Below are positions 23,201 through 29,702 of a DNA stretch of 32,894 nucleotides, piece after piece. Position 1 is the first letter of the stretch. The number at the start of each line of letters is the position of its first letter. The notes beneath the pieces were generated by a model. It was not told where the DNA came from. It was given only the letters and a program-made list of their open reading frames with translations, and searched no databases. Source of the DNA: an uncultured Bacteroidota bacterium (GTDB lineage Bacteria; Bacteroidota; Bacteroidia; Flavobacteriales_D; Crocinitomicaceae); contig CALCCB010000078.1 in NCBI GenBank assembly GCA_937899625.1, positions 1-32,894 on the forward strand. The letters run 5' to 3'. Position numbers and translations under genes: made by a program.

Positions 23201-26013
23201 CAGGATCGATCGATATCTCTGCTTCTGGAGGAGTTGGATCTTTGTCTTATATCTGGAACAACGGGTACACCGCAGAAGACATTTCTAACTTAGCAGCAGG
23301 ATCTTATAGCGTAATCATCTCAGATGGCTCGAATTGTTCACTCGAAGAAACTTTTGTTGTCACCAATAATACAGGTACTCTGGTTGTTTCGGAGGTGACC
23401 TCGAATGAAACATGTGGTTCCGGAAACGGAACAATTGACATTACAGTAACCGGAGGGGTTGCACCTTATACTTTTGACTGGTCAAACGGTGCTGCAACGG
23501 AGGATCTTGGAGGACTAAACAGTGGATCTTACGAGGTTGTGATCACAGATAATAACGGATGTATCTTCTCGTCGAGTTATTCGGTTATTTCGGCAAGTAG
23601 TGGTATACTTCTAACAGCTACTACGACTGGCGATAACTGTGCAAATAATTCAGGCGCCATCAACCTAACGGTATCAGGAGGTACTTCTCCTTATACTTAT
23701 CAATGGTCAAATGGACCTACAACTCAGGACATGAACAATCTTTCTTATGGTCCTTACACGGTTGTTGTAACAGATGCCAACGGATGTAGCGAAACGGCAA
23801 CCTACGCGGTTCAGTCTACCGGAAATATCAACCCATCAAATGTGGTGATCACTCCAGAAACCTGTGGAAATTCAAATGGAGGAATAAATCTTTCGTTTGC
23901 CGGTCCAGGCCAACCAAATCAATATTTGTGGAGCAACGGTGCAACAACTCAGGATATCACAAATGTACCTGCCGGTTGGTACTGGGTTCAAATGTCAACG
24001 ACATTTGGTCCGGGTGGTGGATGTACTGTTATGGACTCTTTCTTTGTTGCTTCTACTCAGGGAACGTTATCAATTGATTCTTTGATTGTCACTCATGAAA
24101 CCTGTTCATCTGGAAATGCAGCTATAAACGCATATATTTCTGGTGGAACTGCTCCTTACAGCTACCAATGGTCAAATGGGTCAACGACAGAAGATCTATC
24201 TGGAGTATCGGCAGGAACATTTGCTTTAGTTGTTACGGATAATAATGGTTGTGAATCAACTTTATCTGAGGAAATCCTTAATCTGACTTATGGGTTTGGT
24301 GTTTCTGCTTCCATCATTGCCAACGAGCAATGTGGTGATGCATCAGGAGCGATCGATGTTACCATTTCAGGTGGTTCTGCTCCATATATTTACTTATGGA
24401 ATAACGGAGCAACAACTGAAGATCTAAGCGGATTGAATGGTGGAACCTATTCCCTTACTATCACTGACAACAATGGCTGTTCTGTAGATAATGAATTCGT
24501 TGTTACCAATAATACGAATGGTTTTGAGATCACTTCATCAGTTATCGACGAAACTTGTGGAAATCAAAATGGAGCAATTGACCTTACGATTTCAGGAGGT
24601 TCTTCTCCGATCACTTTCAACTGGTCAAATGGATCAACTACAGAAGATCTGAGTGATTTATTAGGAGGAAACTATACATGTGTAGTAACGGATAATACAG
24701 GATGTATCATTAACATTGATGAAACTGTTCAATCGTTCAGCTCGACATTTACAATGGGCACGTCGATCATTACAGATGAAAATTGTGGTGATGCTACCGG
24801 TAGTATTGAACTTAATCCAACCGGAGGAACTGCACCTCTTACCTATTCATGGGATCTATCGAATCCATGTTGTTCATACACGTTGAACATGTATGACTTA
24901 AATAACAACGGATGGGGAGGAACACCAACGCCAGGAGTCATTGTATCTGTAAATGGAAATGTAGTTGGAACGTACATGGTTCCAGTTGGAAACGGTAACT
25001 CATTTGAATCAGTGACCATTCCAGTGTGTACAGGTGATGAAATAAGCTTCGAATATGTCGCTGCAAACCAGAATCAAAACAACACTTATGAAGTTCTTGA
25101 TGGAGATGGTAATGTGATCTTTGAAGATGGCCCTAATCCATTTGCTGGAGTTGCATTCACAACAACATCGGCTTGTTCTTTTCCAAATGTAAATGCGCTG
25201 ACAGGATTGAACGCTGGTGATTATCCGGTTACTATTACTGACGCTTATGGTTGTCAAGTGACTGATGTATTCACTGTGAATAATATTACAGGAGACTTTG
25301 CTGTTACAACAACATCGATTGGAACAATTTGTAATGGAGATCAAGGATCGATTGACCTTACGGCAACAGGAGGAACATCACCTTATACCTACCAATGGTC
25401 CAATGGTCAAACCACTGAAGATATAACTGCGATAACTGCTGGATCGTATGATGTAACAGTAACGGATAACGTGGGTTGTATGATCAACGAGACAATTGTG
25501 GTAGGCAATACTGGCAATCCAGTTGACTATACAGGAGTAGTTATTTCACATGCTACATGCGCAACTTGTAACGATGGTTCGATTGATATCAGCCTAGCCG
25601 GCAACTCAGCTCCTTATACCTTCTCTTGGTCAAGCTCTGAAACGACAGAAGATATTTCAGGTCTTACACCGGGTGATTATTCGGTTACTGTAACCAACGG
25701 CGACGGATGTGACACAACGATCACCTTCACTGTACTCAATACTGCTGGATTGGATGATATTACTAATATTCAATATCAGATTACTCCAAACCCTAACAAT
25801 GGTCAATTTACCCTAACAGCTGTTAACTTCACTGGGGATCAGCTTGTTGTAAAAGTATTTGACGCAACTGGTAGAATCGTATACGATAGTCCATTGAAGT
25901 ATGTGCAGGGAGAGTCAATCGACATGAACCTTCAGTTCCTTGAAGCTGGTTCTTATATGCTTTCTATTGAGGGATCAGGTAGAATATCCCAGAAAAGAAT
26001 AGTCATTTATTAA
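17257..26013 (+). CDS. Giant SprB-repeat surface protein, T9SS-exported, 2918 residues
   Basis: The layout is as follows. Signal peptide to about residue 26. Choice-of-anchor L domain (about 27-250, with GLNSGVILSTG and FLSEEYNEYVNSGFNDVFAF). Calx-beta-like domain (254-363, GTATNGVDYSFI then DGLTEGQEVVEL). One divergent SprB repeat (366-447). A proprotein-convertase P-domain (about 448-635, LEHSRIGELEITLTAPNG then GGWTITVTDHI). About 26 SprB repeats (649-2828) of roughly 75 residues. A T9SS type A sorting domain (about 2836-2918, ITPNPNNGQFTL). Each repeat has one Cys near its start (NEVCGNNNGSI), a WSNGxTTxDLxxLxAGxY core and VTDxxGC. Two repeats carry an extra inserted domain. The order resembles SprB-like adhesins of gliding Bacteroidota, so adhesion or gliding is inferred. 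It is followed by a strong terminator and is transcribed alone. Confidence 0.93.
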   Translation: MNHSFLGKVAFLVCTTLSISFSVNSQITVNNGYTAQQLGNNLAGNNVNIYNATISGGAIQYGLFQYTGTDLGLNSGVILSTGSIFDAVGPNNQGGTSTNVGGPGNADLTALAGFQTNDAVVFNFDFEVQGDEIEFKFVFLSEEYNEYVNSGFNDVFAFYISGPGITGQQNLAVVPGTTTPVTINTINNNSFWQFYNDNTDNGTNIEYDGFTTLMTASKSGLQPCGIYTLSLRIADGSDSAFDSAVLLQENSLVQSNISASSNTFSGNNTALEGCIEASFTFALDSALSYDVTIPIGIGGTATNGVDYSFIDNLITIPAGQLSSTLIIDAVADGLTEGQEVVELYFTPSPCEPVDTVLLYIDDYIPLEYNVDPTDVTCFGADNGQVDLTVSGGISPYTLTLTDSLTGDVNSFTTFPVAGLTPGTYYVDVIDGYGCSAEDIIAGNIFDAGTTFIPDGQGGSYSSTINLGGFGASQSIQSPDQIQSICATLEHSRIGELEITLTAPNGQMITLKQQPGGATCNLGEPCAVGPTDGGSGNSNTDPGIGYNYCWQTISTYATMVGESNNFTYTYTNPCDGSQQSDKYLPSGSYQPYEGFDNFIGAPLNGGWTITVTDHIPNNNGYIFDWSIVLQANPPDSVFTILEPAGPAISHTSVSPACGASNGSINLTVTGTGPFTYLWNNGATTQDLTNIPAGAYAVTITGPNACTYSYEVDLSNNGTLTISGIVTNEVCASQNNGAINVTVAGGTAPISYNWSNGSIAEDVSGLSPGSYTVNVTDATGCLGVQTYNVLGASNINISGTTVNETCGDEDGSISVTVNGAVAPITYSWSNGSTTEDLDQINQGTYVLSLTDANGCSATASYSIVNLVGNCVPNCDLAITNQTVTNESCGNSNGSVNITVFTTNGPAQYLWNNGVTTEDISGLQVGTYAVTITDNEGCTVNQQYTVSNQSGSLSITGINTTNENCGNNQGGADATITGGVQPYFYSWSNGSTTQDLTGVAAGTYTLTVTDASGCSVYQTVTIQNISGTLTQTYGNAVNEVCSNSAGSIDIQISGGQTPYTYLWSNGATTQDLTGLSAGTYSCTITDNNGCTINTPIYTVGNNSGTLAISNIDTDNEICTNGLGDITVTISGGTAPYTFLWNTGATTQNLPNLSAGTYSLTVSDNSGCSLNSGNLVILNESGTLQLTGVSTFDELCGNGTGSINVSVTGGTAPISYLWSNGSTSQDITNLSAGDYSLVITDLNNCQIDVSTSINNDPGSLTIDNMVTTIELCGQMNGAINLVYSGAGAPSSFNWSNGATSEDITGISAGTYTVTITDVNGCQASSSAVVNNIANGMTIASSIVESEFCGNGAGSINLSISGGTAPLTYLWSNGQTTEDLSGLSSGIYSCTITDATGCELNAGPFEVVNSPGTLNVSVQSIINEVCGNNGGSINASVTGGTAPYSYSWSNGATTEDISGLSAGTYTLNVTGSNGCTDMVSAVIDNLSGTLTASAIINDEICGNNNGSINLTVSGGNAPYTYLWSNGATTQDLSGLSAGNFSVTVSDASGCSFASGNYVINDNSGNFDVTGINVTNEVCGDGMGYIDLIVAGANGTVSYSWSNGSTTQDLSNLSSGTYSGTATDISGCTISFSASVFNEAGQMNASSVNVSPTCNTANGSIDLTVLNGSAPLSFLWSNGSTTEDIASIQSGNYTVNITDNNGCMLTYTTTLSDQGIPTIGGISITDETCGNSNGSITVNVSGGTAPYTYSWSGATSNPCCSYTLDMQDLGNSWNGASIDVLVDGTNAGNFTVFGGGQNTGTFNVCAGESIELIWNPGGFDNEVSFDLLDGSGNIVFSQGASPTPGTIFTGTGSCVTQPLTGPSISNLQAGNYNVTVTDANGCQDSTVITVNNTSGNLQITSEVVSNETCSDNNGSINISVSGDAPFVYSWNNGSVSQDLSDLNEGLYTVTISDQSGCSLTESYTINNITNGLVLDNVVILEDNCGQGTGSIDISASGGVGSLSYIWNNGYTAEDISNLAAGSYSVIISDGSNCSLEETFVVTNNTGTLVVSEVTSNETCGSGNGTIDITVTGGVAPYTFDWSNGAATEDLGGLNSGSYEVVITDNNGCIFSSSYSVISASSGILLTATTTGDNCANNSGAINLTVSGGTSPYTYQWSNGPTTQDMNNLSYGPYTVVVTDANGCSETATYAVQSTGNINPSNVVITPETCGNSNGGINLSFAGPGQPNQYLWSNGATTQDITNVPAGWYWVQMSTTFGPGGGCTVMDSFFVASTQGTLSIDSLIVTHETCSSGNAAINAYISGGTAPYSYQWSNGSTTEDLSGVSAGTFALVVTDNNGCESTLSEEILNLTYGFGVSASIIANEQCGDASGAIDVTISGGSAPYIYLWNNGATTEDLSGLNGGTYSLTITDNNGCSVDNEFVVTNNTNGFEITSSVIDETCGNQNGAIDLTISGGSSPITFNWSNGSTTEDLSDLLGGNYTCVVTDNTGCIINIDETVQSFSSTFTMGTSIITDENCGDATGSIELNPTGGTAPLTYSWDLSNPCCSYTLNMYDLNNNGWGGTPTPGVIVSVNGNVVGTYMVPVGNGNSFESVTIPVCTGDEISFEYVAANQNQNNTYEVLDGDGNVIFEDGPNPFAGVAFTTTSACSFPNVNALTGLNAGDYPVTITDAYGCQVTDVFTVNNITGDFAVTTTSIGTICNGDQGSIDLTATGGTSPYTYQWSNGQTTEDITAITAGSYDVTVTDNVGCMINETIVVGNTGNPVDYTGVVISHATCATCNDGSIDISLAGNSAPYTFSWSSSETTEDISGLTPGDYSVTVTNGDGCDTTITFTVLNTAGLDDITNIQYQITPNPNNGQFTLTAVNFTGDQLVVKVFDATGRIVYDSPLKYVQGESIDMNLQFLEAGSYMLSIEGSGRISQKRIVIY
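22507..22800 (+). other. Domain inserted within a SprB repeat, copy 1
   Basis: Residues about 1751-1848 start with NPCCSYTLDMQDLGNSWNG, continue with SIDVLVDGTNAGNFTVFGGG and FNVCAGESIELIWNPGGFDNE, and end near FTGTGSC. The segment interrupts a SprB unit right after its central YSWS strand. The unit then resumes with SISNLQAGNYNVTVTDANGC. It looks like an independent beta-sandwich with a CC start and a closing Cys. Confidence 0.75.
24862..25176 (+). other. Domain inserted within a SprB repeat, copy 2
   Basis: Residues about 2536-2640 start with NPCCSYTLNMYDLNNNGWGG, continue with VIVSVNGNVVGTYMVPVG, IPVCTGDEISFEYVAA and YEVLDGDGNVIFEDG, and end near TTTSAC. It interrupts a SprB unit at the same point as copy 1, after YSW. 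The unit resumes with ALTGLNAGDYPVTITDAYGC. It is clearly homologous to copy 1 but diverged. Confidence 0.75.
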
Positions 26014-26031
26014 TGATCGGTTGATCAAATC

Positions 26032-26060
26032 AAAAGGCGGTTGATAACCGCCTTTTTTTT
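26032..26060. terminator. Bidirectional terminator between the giant repeat gene and the serine hydrolase gene
   Basis: An 11-bp stem AAAAGGCGGTT/AACCGCCTTTT with a 3-nt loop is followed by a T run on the plus strand. It sits between converging genes and reads TTTT after the stem on the minus strand as well. Confidence 0.9.
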
Positions 26061-27222
26061 ATTCGTAAGTAAATGAATAAGGATAGTTACCAAAATACCC
26101 TGCAAGTCTTGGTACTTGATACACTACTTTCGTATATCTGTTCGAAATAGCGATAACACATGCAGTGTCTGATCTGAGTGAAGCATAGCAACCAGTGTTC
26201 CCATGCCACCATCCTGTATGAAAAAAGTACGTGTCCTTGCCTTTATCTTCAGTGATCCGAATTCCAAGTCCATAATTTGATTTCTTATGACGCTGTCTGC
26301 TATATCCAGTGTACATCTGGGCTTTTAACGAATCAGAAATAAACCCCGGAATATATGTACCCCTATCCATCTTTAAAAGATCTCTAGCTGTTGTATACAT
26401 ATTTTTGTCTCCGTAGATCGCATCCATATAGGAGAATGGTTCCACCCTGCCCCTTTCGTCATAGGACTGAGCCACCGTTTCAGGATCAATTCCAATATGC
26501 ATAATGAAACTGTGTTCCATATTCAATGGTTCGAAGATCAATCGTTTCATTATTTCAGGAAATTTTTCATCGGTCACTCTTTCCGCAATCAATGCCAACA
26601 GCGCAAAATTCGTATTACAATAATCAAATTTCTTTCCTGGAGGAAAATTCAAACGAAACTTATGCTTCACAATGAGATCCAGAACATCCTTATTTGTCAT
26701 GGTCGTACCTAAATGCCATGTTCGGAGCGTGAAATAACCATAATACTGAATTCCGCTCCGATGGTTTAGGAGCATACGCACAGTAATGCCGTCGTAAGGT
26801 AATTCAGGTAAGTATTTTCGGACATCTGCGTCCAGATCGATCAAATTTTGGTCACATAACCTCAAAACAGCAAGAGTGGTTGCCACTTTACTTATTGACG
26901 CCACGTGAATTGGAGTCTCTGCCGTTAACTTTTCTTTCTTTTTAGCATTCGAGTATCCTGTCGTTCTTTCGAACATCACATGTCCATTTTTTGATACTAA
27001 GAACATGCCCGAAAACTTATTTCTCGCAATCTCATGACTGTAAAATCTAAAGAAATACGATCTACTTTTCCTTACGTACCATTTATCAAGTGGAGGGAGA
27101 TCAATTAATAATGAGGTACTATCCTTCTTTTCAATAGCAGGCTCATTCCTTTTTCTCAAGCCATTTTCTGAGCATGAAAAAAACAATACGAACAGACACG
27201 AAAAAAGGAGAATTCTTTTCAT
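26059..27222 (-). CDS. Serine hydrolase lipoprotein (beta-lactamase class C/PBP4*-like)
   Basis: The 387-residue protein has a lipoprotein signal MKRILLFSCLFVLFFSC (lipobox Cys17), so it is membrane anchored. The hydrolase domain shows SISK (Ser109, Lys112), YCN (Tyr201, Asn203) and HTG (335-337). These are the three motifs of the class C beta-lactamase/D-Ala-D-Ala carboxypeptidase/esterase fold (Beta-lactamase PF00144). Typical substrates are cell-wall peptides or esters; resistance to beta-lactams is not implied. The start is ATG 27222, because the longer frame from 27276 would add 18 residues before the signal and cover a perfect -7 box (TATCTTTG). The 3' end meets the bidirectional terminator. 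Confidence 0.88.
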   Translation of the reverse strand: MKRILLFSCLFVLFFSCSENGLRKRNEPAIEKKDSTSLLIDLPPLDKWYVRKSRSYFFRFYSHEIARNKFSGMFLVSKNGHVMFERTTGYSNAKKKEKLTAETPIHVASISKVATTLAVLRLCDQNLIDLDADVRKYLPELPYDGITVRMLLNHRSGIQYYGYFTLRTWHLGTTMTNKDVLDLIVKHKFRLNFPPGKKFDYCNTNFALLALIAERVTDEKFPEIMKRLIFEPLNMEHSFIMHIGIDPETVAQSYDERGRVEPFSYMDAIYGDKNMYTTARDLLKMDRGTYIPGFISDSLKAQMYTGYSRQRHKKSNYGLGIRITEDKGKDTYFFHTGWWHGNTGCYASLRSDTACVIAISNRYTKVVYQVPRLAGYFGNYPYSFTYE

Positions 27223-27229
27223 TCCGCGG

Positions 27230-27237
27230 CAAAGATA
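27230..27237 (-). promoter_or_regulatory. -7 box of the serine hydrolase gene
   Basis: The minus strand reads TATCTTTG (perfect TAnnTTTG) followed by C. It ends 7 nt before ATG 27222, so the leader is predicted to be only a few bases. Confidence 0.5.
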
Positions 27238-27272
27238 GCATTGTTTCAAAAAGTCGATCGAAAGGATACAAA

Positions 27273-27295
27273 ACAAAAAAGCGGCTTTCGCCGCT
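27273..27295 (-). terminator. Terminator of the DUF6132-rhodanese operon
   Basis: The minus strand reads AGCGGC-GAAA-GCCGCT followed by TTTTT. This is a 6-bp GC-rich stem with a GNRA tetraloop. It starts 21 nt after the stop of the second rhodanese gene. Confidence 0.85.
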
Positions 27296-27315
27296 CTTAC
27301 TATTTCATTTTCTTT

Positions 27316-27624
27316 TTATCTGATCTTAGACTGCAAGGAGGCCCAGCCACCGCCGTTGTGCACATCTTCATATCCTTTTGATATCAGAATGCTTTTCGCG
27401 GAAGCACTTCTCATTCCTGATGCACAGCAAGTAATGATTGCCTTGTCCTTTTTAAGTTTTCCCAGATTTTTATCCAGTGACTGCAATGGAATGTTGATAG
27501 AACCTTTAATGTGTCCACCATTGTATTCTGCAGGCGTTCTTACATCCAGGATCACAGCCCCATCCTTGACCATTTCTTTGAAGTCAACCTTGGTTCCTCC
27601 AAAAATACTACTTAACAATCCCAT
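27316..27624 (-). CDS. Single-domain rhodanese-like sulfurtransferase (second of pair)
   Basis: The 102-residue protein has a rhodanese fold: DVRTPAEYNGGHIKGSINIPL (about 27-48) and the active-site loop CCASGMRSA with catalytic Cys67 (CxxGxR). It presumably carries a persulfide for sulfur transfer or detoxification. A short N-terminal segment (MGLLSSIFGG) precedes the domain. Its ATG overlaps the stop of the preceding rhodanese gene by one base (TAATG), so translation is coupled. It is the last gene of a three-gene operon and is followed by a terminator. Confidence 0.93.
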   Translation of the reverse strand: MGLLSSIFGGTKVDFKEMVKDGAVILDVRTPAEYNGGHIKGSINIPLQSLDKNLGKLKKDKAIITCCASGMRSASAKSILISKGYEDVHNGGGWASLQSKIR

Positions 27625-27884
27625 TATTTATTGAGATTATAATTTACATCCAACCATGAACCACCATTTTCACAGCTAATACCTTGTGCCTTAAAATACA
27701 TGGTCGCTTGTCCACTTCTATTTCCACTAGCACAACAGAAAATGATCGGTTCTTTCATTTGCTTTAATTCATCTGCTCTGTCAACGATCTCCTGAAGAGG
27801 AATATTAACTGACCCCGCTACATGTCCTCCCATGTACTCTGCTCTAGTTCGAACATCTACAATTGTAAAATCTCGGTTTTCCAT
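27624..27884 (-). CDS. Single-domain rhodanese-like sulfurtransferase (first of pair)
   Basis: This compact rhodanese of 86 residues has DVRTRAEYMGGHVAGSVNIPL (10-30) and the loop CCASGNRSG, with catalytic Cys51. It begins directly with the domain and has no export signal. It lies 1 nt after the DUF6132 stop (TAGTATG) and overlaps the next rhodanese by one base. The two rhodaneses share the same DVRT, GGHxxGSxNIPL and CCASGxRS motifs, suggesting an old tandem duplication. A sulfur-handling role is known for the family; the specific substrate is unknown. Confidence 0.92.
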   Translation of the reverse strand: MENRDFTIVDVRTRAEYMGGHVAGSVNIPLQEIVDRADELKQMKEPIIFCCASGNRSGQATMYFKAQGISCENGGSWLDVNYNLNK

Positions 27885-27885
27885 A

Positions 27886-28107
27886 CTACTTTGTTTTTGA
27901 CTTTCTTTTATTCAATTCTGTTTCAATGATATTGAAGAACAATCCACCTAAAAACAACCCATATCCCGTCATGATCAAAGGATTCGATCTGATCATACAT
28001 CCATCCTCACATCCATAGATCGTAGCAAAAAAATACCCTACAAGAGCACCCAATACACTTCCGATCAATGTTAGTTTGTTTTTGGCTATCAGTATTCCCA
28101 ATTTCAT
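27886..28107 (-). CDS. DUF6132 family small membrane protein
   Basis: This 73-residue protein has two hydrophobic helices (about 13-31 and 44-62). Between them is a Cys-containing loop GCEDGCMIRSNP, the hallmark of DUF6132 proteins (GCxxGxCxITSNP). These are often encoded next to rhodaneses in Bacteroidota. It probably sits in the inner membrane, and the loop Cys pair could take part in sulfur or thiosulfate handling; this is inference from context. It is the first gene of the operon. Its ATG is only 5 nt after a perfect -7 box, implying an almost leaderless mRNA. Confidence 0.85.
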   Translation of the reverse strand: MKLGILIAKNKLTLIGSVLGALVGYFFATIYGCEDGCMIRSNPLIMTGYGLFLGGLFFNIIETELNKRKSKTK

Positions 28108-28112
28108 CGATA

Positions 28113-28120
28113 CAAAAGTA
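28113..28120 (-). promoter_or_regulatory. -7 box of the DUF6132-rhodanese operon
   Basis: The minus strand reads TACTTTTG, a perfect TAnnTTTG, with TTG (28138-28136) 15 nt further upstream. The box ends 5 nt before ATG 28107. Confidence 0.5.
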
Positions 28121-28145
28121 CAACAGTCACTTTTTCAATTCTGTA

Positions 28146-28844
28146 TCATTGGTTACAATTAAGCTCCTGAGTAAAGTATTTCCATAGAGGATCCTCCGGA
28201 ACCGGCGCTGTAATTGAAATTTGCTCTTTGGTAGTTGGATGTATAAAGGATAGCTCCCTGGCATGTAAACTAATGGAAAGATCTTTATTTGGCCTTTTGG
28301 CTCCGTATTTCACGTCTCCTTTGATTGGACAACCAATTGAAGAAAGCTGTGCTCTGATCTGGTGATGTCTCCCGGTTTCTAATTGAATTTCGAGTAGATA
28401 ATAATTATCTGAAGATGCAATTACTTTATAGTTCAGAACAGCCTTTTTAGAACCAGGCACTTCGGTTGAATGTACGTATGACTTATTCTGACTCTCATTC
28501 TTTTTCAGGTAATTAATGAGGGCTCCAGTCTTTGGCGATGGTTCATTTTCCGTGACTGCCCAATAGACTTTGTTCGTCTCCTTTTCTCTGAATTGCTTAT
28601 TTAATCTCTCCAGCCCTTTACTGGTTCTTGCAAATAAAACGACACCACTTGTAGGCCTGTCAAGACGGTGTATAACCCCACAAAATACATTGCCCGGCTT
28701 CTGATATTTTTCTTTCAAATACTTCTTGATTCGATCCGGAAGCGTTACATCACCAGTCTTATCTCCCTGAACAATCTCAGAGGCTTTTTTATTAACGGCG
28801 ATCACATGATTGTCCTCGTACAGGATCTCAAGTGTATCTTTCAT
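28146..28844 (-). CDS. RluA-family pseudouridine synthase
   Basis: The 232-residue enzyme converts uridine to pseudouridine in rRNA or tRNA. It has the HRLDRPTSG motif with catalytic Asp62, the YEDNHVIAVNKK N-terminal strand and the RHHQIRAQLSSIGCPIKGDVKYG motif typical of RluA/RluC/RluD-type synthases. It lacks an S4 domain, as in the short RluA-type subgroup. Which uridine is modified cannot be told. The start is ATG 28844; the TTG one codon earlier is unlikely. Its ATG overlaps the panB stop by one base (TGATG), so it is translated with panB. Confidence 0.9.
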   Translation of the reverse strand: MKDTLEILYEDNHVIAVNKKASEIVQGDKTGDVTLPDRIKKYLKEKYQKPGNVFCGVIHRLDRPTSGVVLFARTSKGLERLNKQFREKETNKVYWAVTENEPSPKTGALINYLKKNESQNKSYVHSTEVPGSKKAVLNYKVIASSDNYYLLEIQLETGRHHQIRAQLSSIGCPIKGDVKYGAKRPNKDLSISLHARELSFIHPTTKEQISITAPVPEDPLWKYFTQELNCNQ

Positions 28845-29659
28845 CAATACTGTTCTTTGTCATTAGGGAAATCACCGGAACGAACATCATTGATGTATTC
28901 CTTAAAAGACTGCATCATCTGATCGTACAAATTATTGTACTTTCTCAAAAATCTTGGATTGAATTCATTATTGATCCCCAACATGTCGTGTACCACAAGA
29001 ACTTGTCCATCAACACCATTTCCAGCACCGATACCAATAATTGGAATTTGAACTTCTTTCGCAACTTTTACTGCTAATTCAGCAGGAATCTTCTCAAGTA
29101 CAATTGCAAAACAACCGATCTCTTCGAGCAATTTAGCATCCTCAATAAGCCTGTTCGCCTCTTCTTCTTCTTTGGCTCTTACTACGTAAGTACCGAATTT
29201 ATAGATCGATTGAGGCGTCAAGCCGAGATGCCCCATAACCGGTATACCAGCCGTTAGGATTCGGGTAATCGATTCACTAATCTCACGACCGCCTTCCATT
29301 TTAACAGCATGAGCACCAGATTCTTTCATTATTCGGATTGCAGAAGAAAGCGCTTCTTTTGAATTTCCCTGATAACTACCAAATGGCATATCAACCACAA
29401 CCAAAGAACGATTAACTGCTCTGACAACTGCTGAAGCATGGTAGATCATCTGATCAAGAGTGATGGGCAAGGTAGTTTCATGTCCCGCCATAACATTGGA
29501 TGCAGAGTCTCCTACAAGGATCACATCAATACCTGACTCATCGATGATCCTAGCCATTGAAAAATCGTATCCTGTGAGCATGGATATTTTCTCGCCAGCC
29601 ACTTTCATTTCATGAAGTGTATGAGTTGTCACTCGTTTTACATTCTTGTGAACAGACAT
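28844..29659 (-). CDS. panB: 3-methyl-2-oxobutanoate hydroxymethyltransferase
   Basis: The enzyme transfers a hydroxymethyl group from methylenetetrahydrofolate to ketoisovalerate, giving ketopantoate in pantothenate/CoA synthesis. The 271-residue protein is of normal length. It shows [37 protein letters not shown] (Mg-binding Asp), [22 protein letters not shown], the catalytic Glu region VLEKIP, GIGAG and VHDMLGI. No panC or panD is in the window. It has its own promoter (TACCTTTG) 21 nt upstream and is coupled to the pseudouridine synthase gene downstream. Confidence 0.97.
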   Translation of the reverse strand: MSVHKNVKRVTTHTLHEMKVAGEKISMLTGYDFSMARIIDESGIDVILVGDSASNVMAGHETTLPITLDQMIYHASAVVRAVNRSLVVVDMPFGSYQGNSKEALSSAIRIMKESGAHAVKMEGGREISESITRILTAGIPVMGHLGLTPQSIYKFGTYVVRAKEEEEANRLIEDAKLLEEIGCFAIVLEKIPAELAVKVAKEVQIPIIGIGAGNGVDGQVLVVHDMLGINNEFNPRFLRKYNNLYDQMMQSFKEYINDVRSGDFPNDKEQY

Positions 29660-29679
29660 AATTCTCTGATTTAAGGATT

Positions 29680-29687
29680 CAAAGGTA
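29680..29687 (-). promoter_or_regulatory. -7 box of panB
   Basis: The minus strand reads TACCTTTG, a perfect TAnnTTTG, ending 20 nt before ATG 29659 and lying in the 43-bp gap after the AstE-like gene. This separates panB from the upstream cassette. Confidence 0.5.
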
Positions 29688-29702
29688 GAAAAAGAGATTA
29701 AC

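Larger units (their letters stand above)
19201..25740 (+). repeat. Tandem SprB repeat array, about 26 units of about 228 bp
   Basis: By hand count 26 consecutive units encode the pattern C-G-N/D-x-x-G-S-I, then APYTYxWSNGxTTxDLSGLSAGTYxxTVTDxxGC. Units are divergent at DNA level, with frequent synonymous changes, and joined head to tail without spacers. Two units (from about 22384 and 24739) are lengthened by inserted domains. A further degenerate unit lies before the P-domain at about 18352-18597. Confidence 0.9.

Noticed and set aside
19201-25740. Regular repeats as a possible CRISPR array
   Set aside because: The period is about 228 bp, the units are coding in one continuous frame, and there are no unique spacers.
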